DNA of 16,921 bases from DSOS01 sp035286585 (GTDB lineage Bacteria; Chloroflexota; Anaerolineae; Anaerolineales; UBA4823). This document shows positions 6,875-14,262 of this stretch, one piece after another. The notes under the pieces were generated by a model. That model was given only the letters and a program-made list of their open reading frames with translations, was not told where the DNA came from and made no database searches. Both the position numbers and the translations under genes were made by a program. Location of the stretch: NCBI GenBank assembly GCA_035286585.1, contig DATEDC010000095.1, forward strand, positions 1-16,921, read 5' to 3'. Each line of letters starts with the position of its first letter. Position 1 is the first letter of the stretch.

Positions 6875-7051
6875 GTGATCAAATACTGGTTGGGCGACGA
6901 AGTCGATCCTCGTGCCGCCCTCTACAGGCGTAAACGTCTGGGTGATTTCGAACGGCAAGGGTTCCGAGACGACCTTTAGCGAGGTCACCTTGCCTGCTTC
7001 GTAGGCAGTGATTTCCAGCTTCGACTCGAGGTGACGACCGATGAACTTGCG
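6875..7051 (-). pseudogene. Decayed fragment of an SRPBCC/polyketide-cyclase-like gene
   Basis: On the minus strand, 7051 to 6875 translates as a coherent peptide (RKFIGRHLESKLEITAYE, later PLPFEITQTFTPVEGG and TRIDFVAQPVFDH). It has the alternating strand pattern and the F-x-P-x-x-GGT-R-I/L turn typical of the C-terminal half of SRPBCC ligand-binding proteins. An in-frame TAA lies just upstream, no plausible start exists, and the similarity stops near 6875. About 60 residues of a ~150-residue family remain. The rest of 6426-7128 holds only the DnaA-box region and palindromes described separately. Confidence 0.55.
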
Positions 7052-7128
7052 TATACAGGAACTATTATATCTACATCATGCCCCTACGGGAGGCGTGATC
7101 TCGCTGCGCCTCGGAACGCAGTTGGCGC

Positions 7129-7461
7129 CTAGCCGCGCCCAGACAGGGTGCTCAAAAGGGCGTTGAGGATACGCGCCCGGTAGTCGATCGCGGTGCTGAC
7201 ATTTTGCTGGTGCAGTTCGAATAACTCGCTATCAACCACGTTGGACCCGGCCTCGTTCTTGCGCATGGGGATGACAGTTTCGCTGTCTCCATCCAGCTTA
7301 ATGATCGTCCGGGCGACTGGTTTTGCCATTTCAAAACCAACCGGCTCGTTCTCCGCAATCTCGACGTAATGTGTCTCCACCTGCATCATGCTGGCGTCTT
7401 TCACGTACTGGGCGATGCTGGCGGCGACGTTCTTCAGGGCGGTATCGAATTCATTAGCCAT
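7129..7461 (-). CDS. Small protein related to the tail domain of the C25-like protein
   Basis: This 110-residue protein has a strong ribosome site (AAGGAG, about 6 nt before the ATG at 7461). No signal peptide or membrane segment is visible. It has a helical N-terminus (NEFDTALKNVAASIAQYVKD), a beta-rich centre (RTIIKLDGDSETVIP) and a helical C-terminus (ELHQQNVSTAIDYRARILNALLS). The whole chain aligns by eye with the last ~100 residues of the C25-like protein in the same operon (TRIKMDGDTLVILP, then HMQIVQQAQANRAEFLRTVVSA): same DGD turn, same H-x(3)-V helix start, same RA-x-x-L helix. It is therefore a stand-alone copy of that module. It is the last gene of the leftward operon, 43 bp after the helical protein. 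The family is not recognised. A scaffold or adaptor role binding its fused paralogue's partners is inference. Confidence 0.8.
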   Translation of the reverse strand: MANEFDTALKNVAASIAQYVKDASMMQVETHYVEIAENEPVGFEMAKPVARTIIKLDGDSETVIPMRKNEAGSNVVDSELFELHQQNVSTAIDYRARILNALLSTLSGRG

Positions 7462-7504
7462 TTTGGACTCCTTAAGATATTGGGGTTGCTTCTCTGGCTG
7501 GCGC

Positions 7505-8269
7505 TCAACGAGCAGCGACCAGCTTATATTGTTCTATTTCTGAAAGTATCTGGTTGACGTATTTCCAAACGGCAGGCAAAGACAGCAGAGCGCCGCCGGG
7601 AGTAGCCAGCAGCAGCGATAGGCGCGAGGAGGCGGCTATTGTGGCAGTGAAAAGGCGGATAAGCGCATAGCGCGCGGCCAGGGCGACCTCCAGCGAACGC
7701 TGGTGCAGGAGAGCCTGCTGAGGGAGCAGGGCAGGGCGATAAAACGTCTGCATATCACCCGCCCAGCCAACCGATGTGCGACCGAGCAACTGTCCTCCCT
7801 GGCTGGTCTCCACCCAGGCGAGGTGGCTGATCGAGCGCAGCAGGCGCGAGGCGGCAGCTTGAAACTGGCGATAGGAAGACTGCCAATCCTGGGGCAGCCT
7901 TTCTTCCAATCCGAAGCTGACCTGTTCGGCAAAGCGATCGATCTCCACCAGGGAGAGCAGCAAGTCCGCCTCTTCGTCAGGCAGATCCGCCTGTTCAGCA
8001 GCGCTGAACGATAGGCCGGCGGCGCCTGAATCCTGCACCCGAGCCACCAGGCTGTCTATCCGCTCTGGCAAGGCAGCGATAACCTGCAAAGACGCCTGAG
8101 CCTGGGAGGCGTACACTTCCAGCTCCTGAGCGGCAGCCTGGTGATCCGGCGGCAGATCCACGCGCCAGGTGGCAGGCGGGACAGCCGTCTCAGCGGAGGC
8201 GGCGAACGAAACCGCGGATGCGCCGGACGATGAGGGGAAGTCCCAGAAGCTAAAAAGCGAAAGGCTCAT
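7505..8269 (-). CDS. Helical protein of unknown family in the CHAT/STAND operon
   Basis: This 254-residue protein is not recognised. The first ~35 residues are Ser/Ala-rich and look disordered. The rest is predominantly Ala/Leu/Gln-rich amphipathic helix (HQAAAQELEVYASQAQASL, QSSYRQFQAAASRLLRSI). A moderately hydrophobic stretch lies near the C-terminus (LIRLFTATIAASSRLSLLLATPGGALLSL), which could pack as a helical hairpin or touch the membrane; it is weaker than a typical transmembrane helix. No catalytic motif is visible. It sits between the C25-like gene (30 bp upstream) and the 110-residue gene (43 bp downstream), in the same direction, so it belongs to the operon. The ribosome site is poor (no clear purine tract before the ATG at 8269), suggesting coupled translation. 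A structural, pore-like or regulatory partner of the proteases is possible but unsupported. Confidence 0.75.
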   Translation of the reverse strand: MSLSLFSFWDFPSSSGASAVSFAASAETAVPPATWRVDLPPDHQAAAQELEVYASQAQASLQVIAALPERIDSLVARVQDSGAAGLSFSAAEQADLPDEEADLLLSLVEIDRFAEQVSFGLEERLPQDWQSSYRQFQAAASRLLRSISHLAWVETSQGGQLLGRTSVGWAGDMQTFYRPALLPQQALLHQRSLEVALAARYALIRLFTATIAASSRLSLLLATPGGALLSLPAVWKYVNQILSEIEQYKLVAAR

Positions 8270-8299
8270 GGTATTTTAGGCAATAAATGCTGCCAGCGG

Positions 8300-10264
8300 T
8301 CATGGTTTCAAGAAGCTGCCCAGGTTTGAGGCGGCGGACACCACCGTCCTCAAGAATTCGGCGCGGTTTGCCTGGGCCTGCTGGACGATCTGCATGTGCG
8401 CACTCCACAGATCGGTATCCACTTCGCCGTCTACTTCAGGCAGGATCACCAGCGTATCGCCATCCATCTTGATGCGCGTGTAGGCTCGCAGCCTGGCGCC
8501 TTCCACCTTGCCTTCCTTGACCTCGACCGCGGAGATGTTTTCGCTTACGTAGGTGCTGATTTCCAGGGTGATGGCATCCTCCAGGGCATCCGACAGTACC
8601 TCGCCCAGCTTGGTCATGAATTGCTGCAAGGCAGCGCTCACGCTGGAGCTGGCCTGGCGCAGGCTGTCCATCAAGCCGTAGTCATCCACCGCCCCAGCAG
8701 CGACGGCGGAGTCTCTTGAGGGGGATTCTGGCGCCGGAATAGGAGGCTGGGCGCTCGCGGGGGAGGCTTTTCTTGGGGGAGCAGCCGCGATTGAGATCAC
8801 CGGTCGTTCGGCAGGCTGAGCGCCGTCTTCCGCAACCATAAGGCGCACGGCGGGATCGCCTAACACCACGTAGTTGCGCGCATCGTTGTTAGAAGTCCAC
8901 ATGCCCGCCAGCTCGAGGTCGTCGGGCTTTTTGCCAAACGATATATCTTCGAGCATGATGGTCAGGTCAGAGGCCAGCTCGGCATAGCGCTCGTTGAATT
9001 TCTCGACCGCCGAGCCGATCGGGTGACCCTCCACAAGTCGCTTGAGCGTGCTTTCGAAGACAGCCAGTTGCTTGCCGGCTTTACCCCACAAGAAGGAGTA
9101 ACCCCATGCGCGCTCAACATGCCCGACCACCGCCAGCGCCCCGCCTTTGGGATGGGCGAGCATGCGCTGAGGCAGGCGGGCGATGAAGTTGTGCGGCGCG
9201 ATCTCGGCCCGAGTGGTTTTAAAGGCCTGGCGAGCAAACTCGTCCAATTGAGGCGTCCCCGCCCCGTAGCAGGCGAAATGAAAAGCGACCAGGCCCATCA
9301 AGCTGGCGTCGGCGCTCAGATCGGCGGCGGAGAAATAAAAATCCTCGTCGATGGGACCTTTCCAATTCTTCGGCCCAGGCCAATCCTGGCAGAGCGGTGC
9401 GCCCTGGCTGGGGAACTGGCGCGGGTCGCCGTTGGGGAAACCCATGCCGTGGCTGGCGGTGAACAGCAGGGCAGGCGTCTCTGCGCCCCCCAGGAGCGCG
9501 CCCAGGCGCCTCTTGGTGGCTTCTTCTGCCATCACCGTGTCCACCTGCCAGTTGGGCTGGTCTTGAGCAAGGTACTCTGCCAGCGGTTTCACCAGGTGTT
9601 CGGCGCTCAGGTTGGTGGCGCGGTCGTCCGGGTTGCTCACCCCGAAGAATGCTGCCCGAGGCGGCAGGGCCAGCTTGCGCTTCTCGGCTTCGACCACGCT
9701 GTGGGCGTAATAGGCATACTCATCCAGGCTTTCGAAGTGGATACGCCCGACGGCGTACTGCACGTCGAGCTGGTACTGGAAGCGGTAAGGGATGGAATCG
9801 GGGTCGCCAACGATCAACAGGTAATAGGGCACTTTCTCCGGGTCGGCAGGTCCAGGGCCAACCCCATGCCGCTCCAGGAAAGCCTGCTTGGACTCGCCCG
9901 GACGGTAGCCCTTATCACCGCTGTATTCCTGGTAATAATGCCCTTGTTTTGCCGCGGCCCCCTCCTGGCGCCAATCGAGCAGCTCGCTCAAGGCGTCCCG
10001 AACAGCGGGATCGGCGTCGTGGGCAAAGATCACGCCCCAGCCGGTCTCGGCCAGGTTTTTCACATCCACGCCTTCTTTGACGCCGTAATGTCCCTGGCTG
10101 GTGCGCTCGAACCACCATTTGAGCTCTTTAAGGTGTTTTTCGTCGGTTTCGTTTAAATTTTCGCCCCGGACGATGGCTGAAAACTGCCCGGGTGTCATTT
10201 GGGGCAGCAGGTATTCCCCGCTGGCGCCGTCAATGCCGTTGAAGGCCAGTAGTTCTTCGCTCAT
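8300..10264 (-). CDS. Gingipain/caspase-fold (peptidase C25-like) protein with C-terminal tail module
   Basis: This 654-residue protein is counted from ATG at 10264, chosen over an upstream TTG (10276) because GGAG lies 6 nt before it. The body (about 120-500) resembles clan CD peptidases of the C25 type. YYLLIVGDPDSIPYRFQYQLD starts the core, LLFTASHGMG holds the likely catalytic His272, and AFHFACYGAGTPQ holds the likely nucleophile Cys332. NYVVLGDPAVRLMV is the family's closing strand. There is no signal peptide, so it should act in the cytoplasm, unlike secreted gingipains. A Pro/Ala/Ser linker (about 510-550) leads to a ~100-residue C-terminal domain shared with the small protein at the end of the operon. 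The STAND-WD40 gene ends 15 bp upstream, so the two are probably translated together. An effector protease released by the STAND switch is the likely role, by inference. A CHAT-like assignment is the nearest alternative. Confidence 0.85.
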   Translation of the reverse strand: MSEELLAFNGIDGASGEYLLPQMTPGQFSAIVRGENLNETDEKHLKELKWWFERTSQGHYGVKEGVDVKNLAETGWGVIFAHDADPAVRDALSELLDWRQEGAAAKQGHYYQEYSGDKGYRPGESKQAFLERHGVGPGPADPEKVPYYLLIVGDPDSIPYRFQYQLDVQYAVGRIHFESLDEYAYYAHSVVEAEKRKLALPPRAAFFGVSNPDDRATNLSAEHLVKPLAEYLAQDQPNWQVDTVMAEEATKRRLGALLGGAETPALLFTASHGMGFPNGDPRQFPSQGAPLCQDWPGPKNWKGPIDEDFYFSAADLSADASLMGLVAFHFACYGAGTPQLDEFARQAFKTTRAEIAPHNFIARLPQRMLAHPKGGALAVVGHVERAWGYSFLWGKAGKQLAVFESTLKRLVEGHPIGSAVEKFNERYAELASDLTIMLEDISFGKKPDDLELAGMWTSNNDARNYVVLGDPAVRLMVAEDGAQPAERPVISIAAAPPRKASPASAQPPIPAPESPSRDSAVAAGAVDDYGLMDSLRQASSSVSAALQQFMTKLGEVLSDALEDAITLEISTYVSENISAVEVKEGKVEGARLRAYTRIKMDGDTLVILPEVDGEVDTDLWSAHMQIVQQAQANRAEFLRTVVSAASNLGSFLKP

Positions 10265-10279
10265 ATCATTCTCCAAAAA

Positions 10280-13200
10280 TCATGGCGTTGGCGTGGGAGT
10301 AGGGGTGGGCGTCGCCGGAGGCGCAGGCGTGCCTCCGCCGGCTGCGGTTTGCCCACATGCGGGCCTGTACTCCTGGTCGGGGAAAAATTCTTTCCATTCG
10401 AATTCGGTCAGGCTGCGTCCCGCCAGGCGGCAGGCGCGCCCGATCCAGGATTGGTAATCGACATCCCAGAACAGGATTTCTCCGTCTCGGGTTCCTGAAA
10501 ATATAGCCAGGCTATCGGCGCTGAATACCAGGCCGGTTACGCTTGCAGCGATGCCGCTCAGCGGATCTCCGATGGGCTGGTCTGATTCGACATCCCACAA
10601 GATGACAGTTTGATCTGCGCTGCCCGAGGCCTGCAGCTTCCCATCCGGGCTGAACGCCAGGCTGGTCACGCCGCCCCTGTGGCGGCTGAGGGGCAGGCCC
10701 TCGGGTTCTCGGGAAGCCAGCTCCCAATGGATGATCGTCTGGTCCCGGCTGCCTGAGGCCAGCACCTCGCCATCCGGCGAGAAGGCCAGGGAGGTGATAA
10801 AGTTGGTATGCCCGACGAGCGCATCCCCACTGGGCTCTCCGGTTGACAGCTCCCACAACCAGATTTCGTTTTGCAGGCAAAGATTCCCGCTATCGTCAAG
10901 CTGCGCGCAGTGGCTGGAAGCCAGATAGCGGTCGTTGAGGGCAAGGCTGTAGGCTGGGCCAGAGGCGTTTGACAGGCTGCGAATCTCCTCGCCGCTTTCG
11001 ACGGATACAATCGTGAGCCTGCCATTGTCGGTGCTGTAAGCCAGGCTCTTCCCATCCGGGCTGAAGGCGGCGCTGGTCACCCGGCGGAAATTAGACAGGC
11101 CAGAGCGCACCTCTTGCTCTTTATCTTCTACTAACATCGTGACCTTCAGGTCTGCCTGAGAGGGGAGGTAACGGGCAAATAACTGGGCGCTGCTTTGATC
11201 CAATCCGGAGGCGATGACTTCGCCCCGGCTGGTGACCAGCGAGCGGTTGAGAGGCTGCTCCGTCGTCACCTCGTATAAGCCGATGGAGGCATCCCGGCTG
11301 CCCGAGGCGAGGAGCACGTCTCCGGCCCGGGGGACAAAAACAACGCTCTCGACGGAAAGGCTGTAATCGGTGAGCCGGTCGAGTTGTCCGAAAGTTTGGG
11401 CGTCCCAGACGATAATGCTCTTATCGGATATATCGCCGCCGGAGGCGAGCAGCGTGCCGTCGAAGCTGAACGCCACGCTCAACACGTTATCCGTATGCCC
11501 CTCTAGCTCCTGGATGGCCTGGGTATTGGCGATATCCCAGACGAACACCTTGAGGTCATCGCCGCCAGAGGCGAGCAAAGCGCTGTTCGGCGACCAGGCG
11601 ACGCTTTTCACTTTGTTTTGATGCCCGGCGAGCTGTTTGGCGATCTCGCCTGTTTCGGGTTCCAGGATATAAACGATTTTGTCTTCACACGCTGCGGCGA
11701 TCATTTTGCTATCCGGCGACCAGGCCACTTCGCTCACGACGAAGCCCAGGTTTTTATCGAAGACAATATCCCTGACCGTGAACCTGCTCTTGTTGGCGAT
11801 ATCCCACACCACAACGTGCGGTCCGACCGCCGCAGCCAATCGTCGACTGTCTGGGCTCCATGAGACGGAGAGCACCTTGTTCTGGTTGGGAATTCGGGCG
11901 ATCCTCTCGCCGCTGGCGACGTTCCAGAGGACAATGTAGCTATCTTCGTGGGCAGAGGCGAGCATGCGCCCATCCGGGCTGAATGCGACGCTCCAGGCAC
12001 GAGAGGGCGAGTCAGAAAGGGCGTGCACCGGCCTTCCAACCGTGTAGTCCCAGATTGTAAGGGTGCCGTCTTCGCTGCCCCAGGCCATGTGCCTGCCATC
12101 CGGGCTCATGGAGACGCTGTAAACGCTCCGGTTGGCAGGCGGAATAGGGATAAGCCTGAATCTGCGCCCCAGCCCGCGCTGCAAGCCGCTGAGCATGGCG
12201 CTGCGAGCTTCCAGGGTGTCGCTGGTGAAGTAGGCTTCCACCGCCAGGAGCAAAGCCAGGTCGGTTTGCGTCTCGATGTAGCTGAGCGAAAAGGCGGCGC
12301 GCTGGCGGGAGAGGGCGATATCCTTCTGCACCAAGGCCTCCGCCTGAGCGGTGGCGCGGGCCACGGCTTCTGTCTCTGCCTTGGCGCGCTGTGCAGCCTC
12401 TTCAGCCCGGGCGGTTGAGGCGGCGTTCCTCTCGCTATCGGCGACAGCACGGGCCGTTTCGGCAGCGATACGCTGCTCGACGGCAATGAGTCGTTCAGCG
12501 TCCGCAGTGGCGGCGTTGCCTTGCGCCAGAATGGCGTTGGCTTCAGCGATGCCCTGCTGGGTGACTGCATAAGCCCCGGCGGTATTGGCAGCTTTGGATG
12601 CCTGGGTGGCTATATTCCCCAGGTAGCCAGCCGCGCCCGCCAACCCCACAGCCACCAGGAGCAACACTGCCAGGAATATGGCTCGCTGGCGCAGCTTGCG
12701 AGCCGCCAGGGCTTGCGCTTCGGCGCGCTGTCTTTCCGCCTCAGCCACTTTCTCGGCAGCCTCGAGTTTAACTGCCTGTTCGGCGCGCTCGCGCTCCGCA
12801 TGCTCGCGGTCGCGCTGTTCCTGGCAGGCTTCCAGGAATTCCCGATCTCCAGCGGTGAGCTCGTCTGGGTGGGCGGCAGCCCACTCTTCGGCCTCCGCCA
12901 GCGCCTGGTCGCGCAGCAGCAGGTGGTCGGGGCGGTTCTCTTTCAGCCACAAAGCCGCCTGCCGCTGGAGCAGGATCAGGTTGGTCTGGTACCATTCCAG
13001 GTTGTTTTTTCGCACCGGGCCGATCAGGCGGTCGTGAGCCAGCTCGAACCAGGTGGCGCCGCGGCGTTTCTCGCCGCGCACCAGGTGGGCGTTTTCCAGC
13101 AGGCGGATGGCGCTGTTGTCCAGACCATCGCTGCGTTCGGGCGCCATCAATACCTGGCCGCGGATGCCGCTCTCGGTGATCAGCCTCTGGTCGAACCAAT

Positions 13201-14218
13201 CGCGAATGGTGCGCTCGCCGACCGCGGTCTGTTGAGCGGCAGTGGCAACGCGCTCGGCATAATACTCGCTCAACGATTGGTCTACATCACCAACACTCTC
13301 AATGTCTGACTCGGTGATATTCGTTTTATCCGAGTCGAGATTTTGCCACAGCCGGTAGCAAACTACCTGCAACTGGACGGGTTCAACGTAGCTGCCCAAC
13401 TGTTCCTGAAGCGAGCCATCGGGTTGTTGAACCTGGATGCGGCGCAGATCGTCGACCAGTTTATGGGCAGCGAGGTGTGTGAAATCTACGCCCTGATTCT
13501 GCGCTGGCATCTGGATCGCCAGGCGAGCAGCCTGCACGCCCAGCAGGTCAAGCCGGTAGGTATTGCGTAGGCGGGTGGGTACCATCCGTATATAGGGATC
13601 CAACGCAGCAATGTAATCTTCCCGCATGGAAAACAAGGCCCACAACTTGCGGTTGCGCAGGGCTGTGCCCAGCTCGGCAAAGAAAGCCGCTTTGCTCTGC
13701 TGGTCGGTCGGATCGATGTTGAGGATCTCCTCGAACTGGTCGAAAATCAGCACGACTGAATCGGGGTTTTCTGCGCCTTCTTGGGGGGGCTCCTGCCGGA
13801 GGCGCTTTACCAGGTAATCCGACAGGCTGATTTTCGCCAGCTCATCCAAGGGCAGTTGCTCCTCGTCGGGCAGCTCCTCTTCCAAGGAGAGCAGGGTGCT
13901 GTAGATATAGCGATTGATCTCGGGGTTTACACCGCCGGAGTCGCCTGAGGTGGCAATCCCCATGCTTGCTGGCGGCTCCTGGTTCACCCTGATCAACGGC
14001 AGCACCCGGAAGCCTTCCTGGCGCAGTATGGGGATCAGACCAGCCTGCACCAGGGAGCTTTTGCCCGCGCCGGAAGGCGAATGCAGCAATACGATGCGCT
14101 CGGCGATCAGCAGATCGAGCAGCTCGCGCAGCTCACGATCGCGACCGTACAGGGTTTCGCCAACGCGGAATGCGCGGGGTCCAACATAAGGATTGGGACG
14201 TGGGTGATTAGCAGTCAT
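10280..14218 (-). CDS. nSTAND1 NTPase with transmembrane helix and double WD40 propeller
   Basis: This is a 1312-residue multidomain switch protein. The N-terminus NPYVGPRAF...LYGRDREL is the nSTAND1 signature. Walker A is SPSGAGKSS (K53) and Walker B is VVLIFDQFEEI (D160). A winged-helix-like region follows (about 317-410, ending TWFELAHDRLIGP). Charged coiled coil (about 440-515) precedes one clear transmembrane helix (AIFLAVLLLVAVGLAGAAG, about 516-537), and Ala/Glu coiled coil follows (545-660). About 13-14 WD40 repeats (roughly 690-1240) have cores such as LASGSRDQTIIHWEL and QASGSADQTVILWDV, enough for two seven-bladed propellers. The post-propeller motif W-x(3)-ACR-AGR-LT-x(2)-EW is typical of bacterial WD40-STAND proteins. 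The chain ends in a Thr-Pro tail coded by a GC-rich microsatellite (10283-10314). STAND proteins oligomerise on NTP binding after ligand sensing, here presumably by WD40. The flanking genes are likely its effectors. Confidence 0.93.
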   Translation of the reverse strand: MTANHPRPNPYVGPRAFRVGETLYGRDRELRELLDLLIAERIVLLHSPSGAGKSSLVQAGLIPILRQEGFRVLPLIRVNQEPPASMGIATSGDSGGVNPEINRYIYSTLLSLEEELPDEEQLPLDELAKISLSDYLVKRLRQEPPQEGAENPDSVVLIFDQFEEILNIDPTDQQSKAAFFAELGTALRNRKLWALFSMREDYIAALDPYIRMVPTRLRNTYRLDLLGVQAARLAIQMPAQNQGVDFTHLAAHKLVDDLRRIQVQQPDGSLQEQLGSYVEPVQLQVVCYRLWQNLDSDKTNITESDIESVGDVDQSLSEYYAERVATAAQQTAVGERTIRDWFDQRLITESGIRGQVLMAPERSDGLDNSAIRLLENAHLVRGEKRRGATWFELAHDRLIGPVRKNNLEWYQTNLILLQRQAALWLKENRPDHLLLRDQALAEAEEWAAAHPDELTAGDREFLEACQEQRDREHAERERAEQAVKLEAAEKVAEAERQRAEAQALAARKLRQRAIFLAVLLLVAVGLAGAAGYLGNIATQASKAANTAGAYAVTQQGIAEANAILAQGNAATADAERLIAVEQRIAAETARAVADSERNAASTARAEEAAQRAKAETEAVARATAQAEALVQKDIALSRQRAAFSLSYIETQTDLALLLAVEAYFTSDTLEARSAMLSGLQRGLGRRFRLIPIPPANRSVYSVSMSPDGRHMAWGSEDGTLTIWDYTVGRPVHALSDSPSRAWSVAFSPDGRMLASAHEDSYIVLWNVASGERIARIPNQNKVLSVSWSPDSRRLAAAVGPHVVVWDIANKSRFTVRDIVFDKNLGFVVSEVAWSPDSKMIAAACEDKIVYILEPETGEIAKQLAGHQNKVKSVAWSPNSALLASGGDDLKVFVWDIANTQAIQELEGHTDNVLSVAFSFDGTLLASGGDISDKSIIVWDAQTFGQLDRLTDYSLSVESVVFVPRAGDVLLASGSRDASIGLYEVTTEQPLNRSLVTSRGEVIASGLDQSSAQLFARYLPSQADLKVTMLVEDKEQEVRSGLSNFRRVTSAAFSPDGKSLAYSTDNGRLTIVSVESGEEIRSLSNASGPAYSLALNDRYLASSHCAQLDDSGNLCLQNEIWLWELSTGEPSGDALVGHTNFITSLAFSPDGEVLASGSRDQTIIHWELASREPEGLPLSRHRGGVTSLAFSPDGKLQASGSADQTVILWDVESDQPIGDPLSGIAASVTGLVFSADSLAIFSGTRDGEILFWDVDYQSWIGRACRLAGRSLTEFEWKEFFPDQEYRPACGQTAAGGGTPAPPATPTPTPTPTP

Positions 14219-14262
14219 AGAATACGCCTGGATGTAGACAAGGATAGATGAGTAAAAAAGGT

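Noticed and set aside
7064..7092. Minus-strand TATAAT at 7064-7069 as a promoter
   Set aside because: No -35-like hexamer at a suitable distance (the position reads CTCCCG), and only a decayed fragment lies downstream.
7104..7121. CTGCG/CGCAG hairpin after the last gene of the leftward operon as an intrinsic terminator
   Set aside because: The stem is only 5 bp with an 8 nt loop and no following T-run on the minus strand.
6426..7128. Replication terminus explanation for the convergent gene blocks
   Set aside because: I saw no dif-like site or Ter-like repeats, and the exact DnaA boxes point to DnaA binding. Two gene blocks are too few to infer a terminus.
9023..10156. Plus-strand open frame (377 codons) opposite the C25-like gene
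   Set aside because: It is a shadow of the minus-strand gene, which carries the catalytic motifs.
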